A stretch of 41,757 bases of DNA, from the NCBI GenBank assembly GCA_029978325.1, contig JAPOJR010000010.1, forward strand, positions 1 through 41,757, given 5' to 3'. This DNA comes from Alphaproteobacteria bacterium (lineage in GTDB: Bacteria; Pseudomonadota; Alphaproteobacteria; Bin95). Made by a program: the position numbers and the translations under genes. Below are positions 25,447 to 32,930 of the stretch, piece by piece. Below the pieces are notes generated by a model, which was not told the DNA's origin, did not search any database, and saw nothing but the letters and a program-made list of their open reading frames with translations. Within the stretch, counting starts at the first letter, position 1. Each line of letters opens with the position of its first letter.

Positions 25447-26292
25447 ATGCCCACCACAACCCCAGCCTCGGCCAAGCCAAAGCCTGTCATCCGCACCTCG
25501 GTCAGCAAGCGCGGCGTCGGCACGATCACCATCGACCGCCCGGAGGTCAACAACGCCTACAACCGGGATATGCTGCTGCAGGCCATCGCCGCGGTTACCA
25601 AGTTTGCGCACGACCCGAAAGTGCGGGTGATCGTCATCCGCGGCAATGGTCCGCATTTCCAGGCGGGCGCCGACCTGAAATGGATCCGGGGCAATATCGA
25701 GCTTTCGCCGGAAGAGAACTTTCTGATCTCCGTCGATACCACCAATGCCATCCGCGGCCTGAATGAAGTACCCAAGCCGACGATTGCGCTGGTGCACGGC
25801 GGCTGCTTTGGCGGCGGCACCGGCATCGCCGCGGCTTGCGACGTGGTCATTGCCTCCGAAGACGCCTTTTTCGCCATCACGGAAGCAAAATGGGGCCTGA
25901 TGGCTTCCCCCATCTATCCGGTACTGCTGGGGCGGATGGCGGCACGGCATGTGCGCCGCTACTCCATTACCTGCGAACGGTTCGGCGCTGCAAAGGCGGC
26001 GGAACTGGGGCTGGTGGATGAGGTTTGCCCGGTCGGCGGCCTCGACGCCGCGGCGGAACCGATCATCGAGTCGATCCTGCAAGTCTCGCCGGGCGGCATT
26101 GCCGCGTCCAAGCTCTCGATCCTGGAGTGCGCCGGCATGGTCGTCGATGAAAAGCGCGCCCGCGAACTGGCGCGCGACCACGCCGGCAAGCGCATGACCG
26201 ACGAAGCGGTCGAAGGCCTGATGAGTTTCATCGAAAAGCGCCCGGCGGCCTGGTACGCTCCGTACGCTGAGGCGGCGAAAAAAGCCAAGTAG
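25447..26292 (+). CDS. Enoyl-CoA hydratase/isomerase family protein
   Basis: A 281-residue crotonase-fold protein, 26 bases downstream of the molybdenum hydroxylase and probably cotranscribed. The oxyanion hole residues are in FQAGADLKW and HGGCFGGGTG. Of the two catalytic glutamates of classic hydratases, the first (CEL in GGGCEL) is replaced by glycine in GGGTGIAAACDV, while the second remains in ITEAKWGL. The ITEAKWGLMASPIYPVLLGRM stretch is closest to the LiuC/AtuE-type (methylglutaconyl- or isohexenylglutaconyl-CoA hydratase) group, which share TEVRxGLxPxxISP. An isomerase, hydrolase or lyase reaction is equally possible. It implies a CoA-linked step after hydroxylation in this operon. 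Confidence 0.85.
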   Translation: MPTTTPASAKPKPVIRTSVSKRGVGTITIDRPEVNNAYNRDMLLQAIAAVTKFAHDPKVRVIVIRGNGPHFQAGADLKWIRGNIELSPEENFLISVDTTNAIRGLNEVPKPTIALVHGGCFGGGTGIAAACDVVIASEDAFFAITEAKWGLMASPIYPVLLGRMAARHVRRYSITCERFGAAKAAELGLVDEVCPVGGLDAAAEPIIESILQVSPGGIAASKLSILECAGMVVDEKRARELARDHAGKRMTDEAVEGLMSFIEKRPAAWYAPYAEAAKKAK

Positions 26293-26302
26293 AGCACAAG
26301 TT

Positions 26303-26319
26303 GCGGGATCGAGGCCCGC
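26303..26319. terminator. Hairpin between convergent genes
   Basis: GCGGG (26303-26307) pairs with CCCGC (26315-26319) with a seven-base loop, between the enoyl-CoA hydratase stop and the flavin monooxygenase stop (its TAG begins at 26321 on the minus strand). No T run; a weak two-way terminator at best. Confidence 0.3.
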
Positions 26320-27653
26320 TATACCATCTGCGGCAGGCCCAGCACCTGCCGCAGCGTCGTCCCCTCGTATTCCGTGCGAAAAAGGCCGCGCGCCTGTAGC
26401 TCCGGCACGACCATCGTGCAGAAATCGCGGAGCGTATTCGGCATGATCGCCGGCAGCAGGTTAAAGCCATCGGCGGCGCCGTTGCGGAACCAGTGCTCCA
26501 TATGATTGGCCACGTCCATCACGTCGCCGATCACCATGCAATGGTTCCGTGCCGCTTTCGCCTGCACGGCCACCTGTCCCAGCGTGTAGTTGTTCTCCCG
26601 CCCTATCCGAACGAATGTGCCGGGGCCGCTCATGCGCAAATCATTGCCCTCCAATGCCGGCATCGGGCCATCGGGATCGTAGCCGGATAGATCGACACCC
26701 CCCAGCAAGCGGCCCAATCCCTCGACCGCATCCCGAACGTCGACCATGTGATGCAGGGCATCGAACTTGGCCCGCGCTTCGTCGCGGGTGCGGCCGACGA
26801 AAAGCGAGAGGCCGGGCATGACCTTGACGCTGTCCGGATCGCGGCCACGGCGGCGGGCGGCGTCCTTGACCCGGCCATAGAATTCCTGCGCGGCGGCAAG
26901 GTCGGCCTGGGCGGTGAAGATCACATCGGCTATCCGCGACCCCATAGCGACGGTCGCATCCGACCCGCCGGCCTGAATCACAATCGGCCTGCCCTGCGGC
27001 GAACGCGAGACATTCAGCGGCCCCTTGACCTGGAAATGCTTGCCGCGATGGTTGAGCGTATGGATTTTGGCCGGGTCGAAGAACTGGCCGGTCGCCTTGT
27101 TGTACAGCAGTGCATCCGGCTCGAAACTGTTCCACAAGCCCATGACGACATCGGCAAACTCGTTGGCGCGTTCATAGCGCACCTCATGTGGCTCGTGACG
27201 TTCACGGCTGAAATTCTGCGCCTCCTCCAACTGACCGCCAGTGACGCAATTCCAGCCGGCCCGGCCGCCGCTGATATGGTCGAGCGACGCAAACATACGC
27301 GCGATATTGTAGGGTTCCCAGTAACTGGTGGCACAGGTCGCGGCCAGGCCGATATTCCGGGTATGGCTGGCCAGCGCTGATAGCAACGTCACCGGCTCCA
27401 GCCGGTTGACCTTGGAACTGTTGGTGATGGCCTCTAACTCGTCGCCGCCGACAATGGCGATCTGGTCGGCGACGAACAGCATATCCAGCTTGCCGGCTTC
27501 CGCCATCGCCGCAAATTCGATCCAGCGTTGAAAGTTCGAGCCGCCATCGACCACGGCATCGGGATGCCGCCAACCGAGATGGTGGTAATTGCCGTCGGCG
27601 GTCAGGAAGACCGCCAGGTTCATCCGCTTGGCGGGCGAAACGTCGGAACACAT
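26319..27653 (-). CDS. NtaA/SnaA/DszA-family FMN-dependent monooxygenase
   Basis: A 444-residue luciferase-like monooxygenase, typically using FMNH2 from a separate reductase to cleave C-N, C-S or similar bonds in nitrilotriacetate, sulfur heterocycles or related compounds. Marks: LAVFLTADGNYHHLGWRHPDAVVDGG at the N-terminus, AEAGKLDMLFVADQIAI, SALASHTRNIGLAATCATSYWEPYNIARMFASLDHISGGRAGWNCVTG, and SPQGRPIVIQAGGSD. That segment order is diagnostic of the group. Starts at 27776 and 27623 are possible; 27653 gives the usual family length, though it has no strong Shine-Dalgarno. It is transcribed away from another LLM gene across a 162-base region with a perfect palindrome. No flavin reductase is nearby. 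Confidence 0.88.
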   Translation of the reverse strand: MCSDVSPAKRMNLAVFLTADGNYHHLGWRHPDAVVDGGSNFQRWIEFAAMAEAGKLDMLFVADQIAIVGGDELEAITNSSKVNRLEPVTLLSALASHTRNIGLAATCATSYWEPYNIARMFASLDHISGGRAGWNCVTGGQLEEAQNFSRERHEPHEVRYERANEFADVVMGLWNSFEPDALLYNKATGQFFDPAKIHTLNHRGKHFQVKGPLNVSRSPQGRPIVIQAGGSDATVAMGSRIADVIFTAQADLAAAQEFYGRVKDAARRRGRDPDSVKVMPGLSLFVGRTRDEARAKFDALHHMVDVRDAVEGLGRLLGGVDLSGYDPDGPMPALEGNDLRMSGPGTFVRIGRENNYTLGQVAVQAKAARNHCMVIGDVMDVANHMEHWFRNGAADGFNLLPAIMPNTLRDFCTMVVPELQARGLFRTEYEGTTLRQVLGLPQMV

Positions 27654-27698
27654 GGCGCGCAATGCTCTGCTTGGGCTTGACTGACCGAACGTTACGAA

Positions 27699-27715
27699 GG
27701 ATGCGGGCCGCATCC
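27699..27715. promoter_or_regulatory. Perfect palindrome between two divergent LLM genes
   Basis: GGATGCGG (27699-27706) and CCGCATCC (27708-27715) are perfect arms around one central G, in the shared promoter region of two divergent flavoenzyme genes (46 bases upstream of one start, 100 upstream of the other). A dimeric repressor site is the natural reading; no regulator gene is next to it. Confidence 0.45.
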
Positions 27716-27815
27716 AAGGCTTTTGTCGCGCGGCCACGGCCGGAGGCGCTGACTGCTTGCCTCCTCGCGGTGGCACCGACTAGCATACGGTCCTTCGACG
27801 GAATGGAGCCCTCCC

Positions 27816-28874
27816 ATGCAATTCGGCGTCAGCTGCGGCTATATCAACGACATCGGCTTTGTCACCCATGCCGAAAAATTGGGTTATGACTTCGCCTGGT
27901 TTACCGACTCGCCGCTGATGCGCTCGAACATTTGGGCCATGATGGCGATTGCAGCGCAACAGACCCAGCGCATCCGGCTCGGCACAGGCCTGGCCATCCC
28001 CGGCCTGCGGCTGGCCCCGGTCGCCGCCGGCGGCATTGCAACCATCAACAAGCTGGCGCCGGGCCGGGTGTTCTTTGGCACGGGCACTGGCAACACGGCG
28101 ATGCGGACCCTGGGGCAGCGCCCGGCGAAAGTGGCGGAATTCCGCGAATACCTGCGGGTGATCAAGGCGTTGCTGGCGGGCGAGGAAACCGATTATAGCC
28201 TGAACGGCGAAACCCATGCGGTGAAGTTCCAGAACACGCACCTGAACTATATCGACCTGGAGCACGAGATCCCGATGATGGTCGGCGGCTTCGGTCCACG
28301 TGCCCAGGGCCTGGCGGGTGAGCTTGGCGACGGGGTCATCACCGGCATTCCGCGCGGCGGCGCCATCCCCAACGTGCTGGCCAACGTCAAGCGCGGCGCC
28401 GATGCAGCGGGCCGGAGCTTGGATGGCTTCCAGGTCTTTGCCCTGGCCAACCTGCTGATGCTGGAAAAAGGCGAAACGCTGGCGTCCGAGCGGGTCGTCG
28501 CCGAATGCGGCCCGGCAATTATGGCCAACGTGCACTACCTGGTTGATTTCGTCCGCGAGACCGGCCGTCAGCCGCCGGACTACATCCTGCCGATCTGGCA
28601 GGAATACATGGATTTTCACATGTCCCGCGACGAAGCCACCCGCCATCTGGCCCTGCACCAAAGCCACTACAGCTATCTGGACCCTGACGAAGCCCGCTTC
28701 ATTACACCGGAAATCATTCGCAACTTCTGCATCGCCGGTCATCCGGAAGAGATCGTCGAGCAGTTGCGCGGCCTGGAGAAACAGGGCCTGGATGGCATCG
28801 TCTTCAGCCTGCCGACCGAGCTCACCTTCCGCCGCACCGAGGACTTTGCCCGGAAGGTCATCGCCAAGATGTAG
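27816..28874 (+). CDS. LLM-class flavin-dependent oxidoreductase
   Basis: A 352-residue TIM-barrel flavoenzyme: MQFGVSCGYINDIGFVTHAEKLGYDFAWFTDSPL, then QQTQRIRLGTGLAIPGLRLAPVAAGGIATINKLAPGRVFFGTGTG, and DLEHEIPMMVGGFGPRAQGLAGELGDGVITG. These fit the group near 5,10-methylene-tetrahydromethanopterin reductase, distinct from the NtaA-type protein encoded divergently. GGAG lies before the ATG at 27816. The residues HESNx in DFHMSRDEATRHLALHQSHYSYLDPDEA at the C-terminal part are unusual to me and may define a subfamily. Substrate unknown; the divergent pair and shared palindrome suggest the two LLM enzymes work in one pathway. Confidence 0.85.
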   Translation: MQFGVSCGYINDIGFVTHAEKLGYDFAWFTDSPLMRSNIWAMMAIAAQQTQRIRLGTGLAIPGLRLAPVAAGGIATINKLAPGRVFFGTGTGNTAMRTLGQRPAKVAEFREYLRVIKALLAGEETDYSLNGETHAVKFQNTHLNYIDLEHEIPMMVGGFGPRAQGLAGELGDGVITGIPRGGAIPNVLANVKRGADAAGRSLDGFQVFALANLLMLEKGETLASERVVAECGPAIMANVHYLVDFVRETGRQPPDYILPIWQEYMDFHMSRDEATRHLALHQSHYSYLDPDEARFITPEIIRNFCIAGHPEEIVEQLRGLEKQGLDGIVFSLPTELTFRRTEDFARKVIAKM

Positions 28875-28902
28875 CGCCGTCCCGAGTCCCGCCGAGGGAG
28901 GC

Positions 28903-29742
28903 TTAATAGCGGATGCGCGCGAGCCGCCGCAGCTGGTCCGGCGCGGCGACAGGCAGGCCGAAAAATTCCAGATACGCCGGGATTTGCTCGAAATTCATGT
29001 CCAGGCCGATTTGGGTCTGGCAGCCTCGGGCACGGGCGGCAGCCAAAAAGGCGGTCTCTTCGGCGCTCATCACCACATCGCCGACGAAGGTTTCCGGCGC
29101 GACGCGGCTCATATCGGTCGGCATCGGGTCGTCGGCATTGATGCCAAGCGGCGTGGCGTTCACCAGAATATCGAAACCGGCGGCATCGTTGTCGCCAACC
29201 GCGATCTGCACTGCGGGATAGCGGCGGGCGATCCGTTGGGCCCGCGCCTCCGCGAGCGGGCGGTTGAGGTCGAACAAGCCAAGCCGAGCGACCGCGGCCT
29301 TCGCCAGCGACGCCGCAATGGCGGACCCCACGCCGCCCGCCCCGACGACCAGCGCCGAAGCGCCGGCAATGGGCCGGCCCTTGGCCTGCATCCCGCGGAC
29401 AAAGCCCTCACCATCGAACATATCGCCTTCCAACAGGCCATCGGCGGCCAGCCGAACGGCGTTGCAGGAGCCAGCGACCTCAACCGTCGGACTGATGCGG
29501 TCGAGCAACCCCACCGTCGTCACCTTGTGCGGCATGGTGATCAGGGCGCCATGGATATTGCGCAACCGGAACAACAGGCGGAAAAAATCCGGGTAATCAG
29601 CCGGCTCGCTGCCCATCGGCACGACCACGGCGTCTATGCCGGCATGCTCGAACCAGGGATTGTAGATCATCGGCGCCTTGAAGATCTCGGTCGGCACGCC
29701 GAGATGGGCAATGAGCCGGGTCCGGCCGGAAATATCGACCAT
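28903..29742 (-). CDS. Shikimate dehydrogenase-like enzyme with altered substrate site
   Basis: A 279-residue protein of the AroE/YdiB fold, convergent with the preceding LLM gene. Catalytic features are kept: Lys73 in ITMPHK, the Asp in GDMFDG (usually GDNTDG), Asn in GSCNAV, cofactor loop VVGAGGVGSA, LVNATPLGI and the Gln of MNFEQI. But the SxS motif that holds the shikimate carboxylate in true AroE (HSxSPxIH) reads EIFKAPMIY here, so both serines are Phe21 and Ala23. That makes ordinary shikimate synthesis unlikely and points to an AroE-like paralogue (compare YdiB, SdhL, RifI, Ael1) for a catabolic or secondary substrate. It lies 125 bases upstream of the CaiB gene stop, same strand. Confidence 0.8.
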   Translation of the reverse strand: MVDISGRTRLIAHLGVPTEIFKAPMIYNPWFEHAGIDAVVVPMGSEPADYPDFFRLLFRLRNIHGALITMPHKVTTVGLLDRISPTVEVAGSCNAVRLAADGLLEGDMFDGEGFVRGMQAKGRPIAGASALVVGAGGVGSAIAASLAKAAVARLGLFDLNRPLAEARAQRIARRYPAVQIAVGDNDAAGFDILVNATPLGINADDPMPTDMSRVAPETFVGDVVMSAEETAFLAAARARGCQTQIGLDMNFEQIPAYLEFFGLPVAAPDQLRRLARIRY

Positions 29743-29867
29743 AAAACGTATCCCTCAAGAAACCGTGGCCGCGCCGGAGTATGCCAGCCCCCAAACCATA
29801 GCGGAGCCACAGCCCCGCCTGTGGCCGTCGGCGCCCGACGCGACCGGCGGCAGGGTTCCGCGATGGC

Positions 29868-31016
29868 CTAGCCCAAGAATTCCTTCACAATGGCGGCGCG
29901 GTTTTCATCGACCGCAGGGGCAGTGGCTCGCCGGCCTGAATCGGTATAGCCGGACAGCTTGATCGGGTTGCCGGCCACTTTCATCTCGCCAAAGGTCGGA
30001 TCGTCGACGGTCACCAGCATCTGGCGCGGCGCCATCTGCGGATGCGTCATGATATCGGCAACGTTGTTGATCTTCGACGCCGGAATGCCAGCCTCGTCCA
30101 GCTGCGGCAACCATTCGGCCGTATCGCGGGTTTCCAGAACGGCCTCAATCAGCTTGCCCAGCTCGACATGATGCTCGGTGCGGCTGCCGTTCGACGCAAA
30201 CCGCTGGTCATTCTTGATATCCTCCCGGCCGATGATGTCGCAGAAGCGGTGGAACATCACGTCATTGCCGGCGGCGATGATCAAATGGCTGTCCTTGGTG
30301 CGGAACACCTGGAACGGCGTGATCGACGGGTGCCGGCCACCCAGCGGCCCTGGGATTTCCCCAGTGGCGGCATACCGCGCGATAGCGTTCTCCATCAGCG
30401 AGACCTGGCAATCCAGCATCGAGACATCGACCTTGCGCGCCTCGCCGGTATTGGCCCGGTCGTAAATGGCCGAAATGATGCCGATGGTGGTGTAGAGGCC
30501 GGCGCCGAGGTCGCCGATGGAGAGGCCGACGCGGGTCGGTTCGCCGCCCGGCTGGCCGGTGATGCTCATGATGCCGCCCATCGCCTGCACCACCATGTCA
30601 TAGGCCGGTCGCTTGGAATGCGGGCCGGTATGGCCGAAGCCGGAACACGCCGCATAGATCAGGTTCGGATATTGGGCATGGATATCCTCCCAGCCATAGC
30701 CCAGCTTTTCCATGGTGCCTGGCCGGAAGTTCTCGACCACCACGTCGGCCTTGGCCAGCATGGCCTCGAAGATCGCCCGGTCGTCATCGTCCTTCAGATT
30801 CAGGCCGATGCTTTCCTTGCCGCGGTTGACGCTGATGAAATAGGCGGACTTGCCGGACTTGAACGGGCCATAGGCACGGGCATCGTCACCCGTGCCGGGC
30901 GTTTCCACCTTGATCACGCGCGCGCCCAGTTCCGACAGCAGCATGGTGGAAAACGGCCCGGCAAGCACGCGGGTCAGGTCGATAACGGTAATGCCGGAAA
31001 GTGGGCCAACGGGCAT
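29868..31016 (-). CDS. CaiB/BaiF family (class III) CoA transferase
   Basis: A 382-residue CoA transferase. The start at 31016 is set by AGAGGA eight bases upstream and by the family N-terminus PLSGITVIDLTRVLAGPFSTMLLSELGARVIKVE; a longer frame to 31103 has no support. Catalytic Asp140 is in PAYDMVVQAMGGIMSITG, the usual site of the aspartyl-CoA anhydride. FRPGTMEKLGYGWE and SGFGHTGPHSKRPAYD are also diagnostic. Such enzymes move CoA between small acids (formyl-, succinyl-, carnitinyl-CoA types) in catabolism. It lies 102 bases after the flagellar DUF1217 gene on the same strand, followed by the shikimate dehydrogenase-like gene, so read-through from the flagellar operon is possible. Confidence 0.9.
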   Translation of the reverse strand: MPVGPLSGITVIDLTRVLAGPFSTMLLSELGARVIKVETPGTGDDARAYGPFKSGKSAYFISVNRGKESIGLNLKDDDDRAIFEAMLAKADVVVENFRPGTMEKLGYGWEDIHAQYPNLIYAACSGFGHTGPHSKRPAYDMVVQAMGGIMSITGQPGGEPTRVGLSIGDLGAGLYTTIGIISAIYDRANTGEARKVDVSMLDCQVSLMENAIARYAATGEIPGPLGGRHPSITPFQVFRTKDSHLIIAAGNDVMFHRFCDIIGREDIKNDQRFASNGSRTEHHVELGKLIEAVLETRDTAEWLPQLDEAGIPASKINNVADIMTHPQMAPRQMLVTVDDPTFGEMKVAGNPIKLSGYTDSGRRATAPAVDENRAAIVKEFLG

Positions 31017-31117
31017 AGGGCAATTCCTCTGAAAAGTGGTCAGGGTCGAATTGCCGGCGAAATTAGGCAACTGCAACCGGTCCGTCACGGACTTTGTTTG
31101 CACCCGCCAGATTGGCC

Positions 31118-31972
31118 CTAAACGCGGGCAAGCAACAAGCTGGCTGCCGATACTCCGCTCGCGCCGCCGCCGGCGATGGCCGAAAGCAGGGTGAGCGCGC
31201 CACTGCCCGATACCGCCGCCCCTCCTCCATCGGCGGAGGGCGCCAGCGCCAGAAACCGGCGCAGCAGCTCATCGGCGTTCTCTGGCTTGGCAAACGCAGC
31301 GGGCGACCCCGTGCCGCCGAACAGCGCGCGGGACCTGTCTGTCAGGATGGTGCGCTGCCGGTCGATATCGATCAGTGCAAAGGAGTTGGGCAAGCCGAGT
31401 GCGCCTTCGACCACGCGGCGCAGGGGCAGCTCGCCCATGATCTGGAACCAGCCGGCGTTTTCGACCGATGGCCCGGCGGCGATGGTTGCGATCCGCCGCT
31501 GGAAGTTCAGGGCCAGGCGCAGGTTGTTGTCGGATGCGCCGACCGCCTCCTCCAGGGTCTGGCGCAGATAGCCAGCCTCGACCTCGTTCTGGAATTTGGT
31601 AAGCAAGGTGCGCTTGCCGCCGATATTGCCATAGCCCAGCCCCTTGGCAAATGCCTGGAAGCGCGGCTCACGTAGCCGGTTCGCGAATGAATTCGGATCG
31701 TCGGTGCCATCGCTGAGGATACGTTTCAGGAACGCAGTCTTACCAATCTCGTCTTGCAGTCCGTAAGCGGTCAGCACGACTTTGGTCAGGCGGTAGTCTC
31801 TTAACAGCGCTTCAGGCGTCGCCGCATCGCGGATATGCTGCCGAAAATAGTCCAATTCGCGCGTAACCTGGGGCGCCTGGCCGATCAGCTTCAAGTTGTC
31901 ATCCATGCGCTTCTGCAACAAGGAAAACCCCGCCACGCCGCCGAACGGCACCGAGATCGGAACGCCGATCAT
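31118..31972 (-). CDS. DUF1217-family flagellar protein
   Basis: A 284-residue protein with the DUF1217 pattern (a mostly helical soluble protein; DYFRQHIRDAATPEALLRDYRLTKVVLTAYGLQDEIGKTAFLKRILSDGTDDPNSFANRL). In alphaproteobacteria it is encoded with flagellar genes; its exact job is unclear, possibly basal-body or flagellin-associated. Its ATG overlaps the flbT stop by four bases. The C-terminal 50 residues are Gly/Ala/Ser-rich. It is the last of three overlapping genes flaF-flbT-DUF1217. Confidence 0.8.
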   Translation of the reverse strand: MIGVPISVPFGGVAGFSLLQKRMDDNLKLIGQAPQVTRELDYFRQHIRDAATPEALLRDYRLTKVVLTAYGLQDEIGKTAFLKRILSDGTDDPNSFANRLREPRFQAFAKGLGYGNIGGKRTLLTKFQNEVEAGYLRQTLEEAVGASDNNLRLALNFQRRIATIAAGPSVENAGWFQIMGELPLRRVVEGALGLPNSFALIDIDRQRTILTDRSRALFGGTGSPAAFAKPENADELLRRFLALAPSADGGGAAVSGSGALTLLSAIAGGGASGVSAASLLLARV

Positions 31973-32391
31973 GCCGGTACAGCAGCGGCAGCCGTCCTCT
32001 GTTGGAACAACATCTCTTCATAAGGCAACAGCTTGCGGATGTTTTGCAGCGCCTTGTAAAAATTTCCCTCCGCCGCGAAATCCAGCGCTTCAGACATCAG
32101 GTCAACGGACGACGCAGAGGTGAATACCTGCTGCAGCGCCCCGACGCCCCGCCGGAATTCGCTGAGCGCCTCGTGCTGGCGCACTTCGCCGGCAACGGCC
32201 AATTGTGCGATATAGCAAACGCGCTTGGTCGGCGTGTCGACCTGATCCGGGTGGATGGCATCGCGCAATCGCAGGATGTTGGTATTGGGCGTCTTGATCC
32301 GCAGCTCAATCTTAGTTTGGCCGTTCTGGACGACCGCGCCGTTGATCAGCACTTGCTCGTTCGGCCCCAATTTCAGGCGCAATCCTGTCAT
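31969..32391 (-). CDS. flbT: Flagellin mRNA regulator FlbT
   Basis: A 140-residue protein with the FlbT pattern: GLRLKLGPNEQVLINGAVVQNG at the start, then RLRDAIHPDQVDTPTKRVCYIAQLAVAGE and a C-terminal helix ending NIRKLLPYEEMLF. In Caulobacter, FlbT binds the 5' leader of flagellin mRNA and promotes its decay until the hook is finished. Its start overlaps the flaF stop and its own stop overlaps the DUF1217 start, four bases each, so the three are translationally coupled. Flagellin itself lies just upstream of flaF with a hairpin in its leader. Confidence 0.9.
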   Translation of the reverse strand: MTGLRLKLGPNEQVLINGAVVQNGQTKIELRIKTPNTNILRLRDAIHPDQVDTPTKRVCYIAQLAVAGEVRQHEALSEFRRGVGALQQVFTSASSVDLMSEALDFAAEGNFYKALQNIRKLLPYEEMLFQQRTAAAAVPA

Positions 32392-32810
32392 CGTTGTTCG
32401 GCTCCAGGTGCGGAAGCAGTGGACGGTACGGCGACCGGTTGCGGAGCAATCCCACGAAGGCCGTTCATGACCGCCTGATTGATATCGACTATCGGCTGAA
32501 CGCTGCTTTGGTGGCGCAGCACTTTAGCAGCGTGCTGACGCACGAACCCGGCCAGTGAAAGCAGCTGAGCCCGCAATTTGGGGCTCAGCTGATTGCCATC
32601 GTCGATCAGGTCAACGGTCAGGGCGTCCCACAGGCGGCGGTTGTCATGCAACGCACCTACCAAGTCATTGAAGCCGGCCTTCCCCCGCCGCTCTGCTGCA
32701 AGCAGCGAGGCCGTTGTTCTAGCAAAAACCTGGTACTCGATACCCCTATCTGTCGTAGCGCCTTTTTGAGCTTGACCATACGCAGAAATCGCCTGGGCGG
32801 ACGCATCCAT
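32388..32810 (-). CDS. flaF: Flagellin synthesis regulator FlaF
   Basis: A 140-residue protein: AQAISAYGQAQKGATTDRGIEYQVFARTTASLLAA at the N-terminus and the central FNDLVGALHDNRRLWDALTVDLIDDGNQLSPKLRAQLLSLAGFVRQHAAKVL match FlaF, which promotes flagellin translation and opposes FlbT in Caulobacter and Brucella. The last ~30 residues are an unstructured Pro/Ala/Val tail, longer than usual. Good GAGGG site before the ATG at 32810. It begins 120 bases after the flagellin stop, behind a strong hairpin (32867-32886), so flaF-flbT may have its own promoter or partial read-through. Confidence 0.88.
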   Translation of the reverse strand: MDASAQAISAYGQAQKGATTDRGIEYQVFARTTASLLAAERRGKAGFNDLVGALHDNRRLWDALTVDLIDDGNQLSPKLRAQLLSLAGFVRQHAAKVLRHQSSVQPIVDINQAVMNGLRGIAPQPVAVPSTASAPGAEQR

Positions 32811-32866
32811 GAATAAGAGCCCTCAGACATTCATAGGTGAGAAAGCGCGCCTACCAGCCCCGCCGG

Positions 32867-32886
32867 GCGGCGGCGTGCCGGCCGCC
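32867..32886 (-). terminator. Strong GC hairpin after flagellin
   Basis: Bases 32867-32875 (GGCGGCGGC) are perfectly complementary to 32878-32886, so an 8-bp stem with a four-base loop can form 45 bases after the flagellin stop. There is no T run. It may stop or slow polymerase, or protect the flagellin 3' end, separating the abundant flagellin mRNA from flaF-flbT. Confidence 0.5.
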
Positions 32887-32930
32887 GGCCAGATCGATGC
32901 CAATCAATCCAGCCAACGGCCGGTGATGCC

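Noticed and set aside
23063..25480. Very long open frame (805 codons) on the minus strand across the molybdenum hydroxylase
   Set aside because: It lies opposite a clear family gene; composition is the antisense of high-GC third codon positions. No start signal or family pattern.
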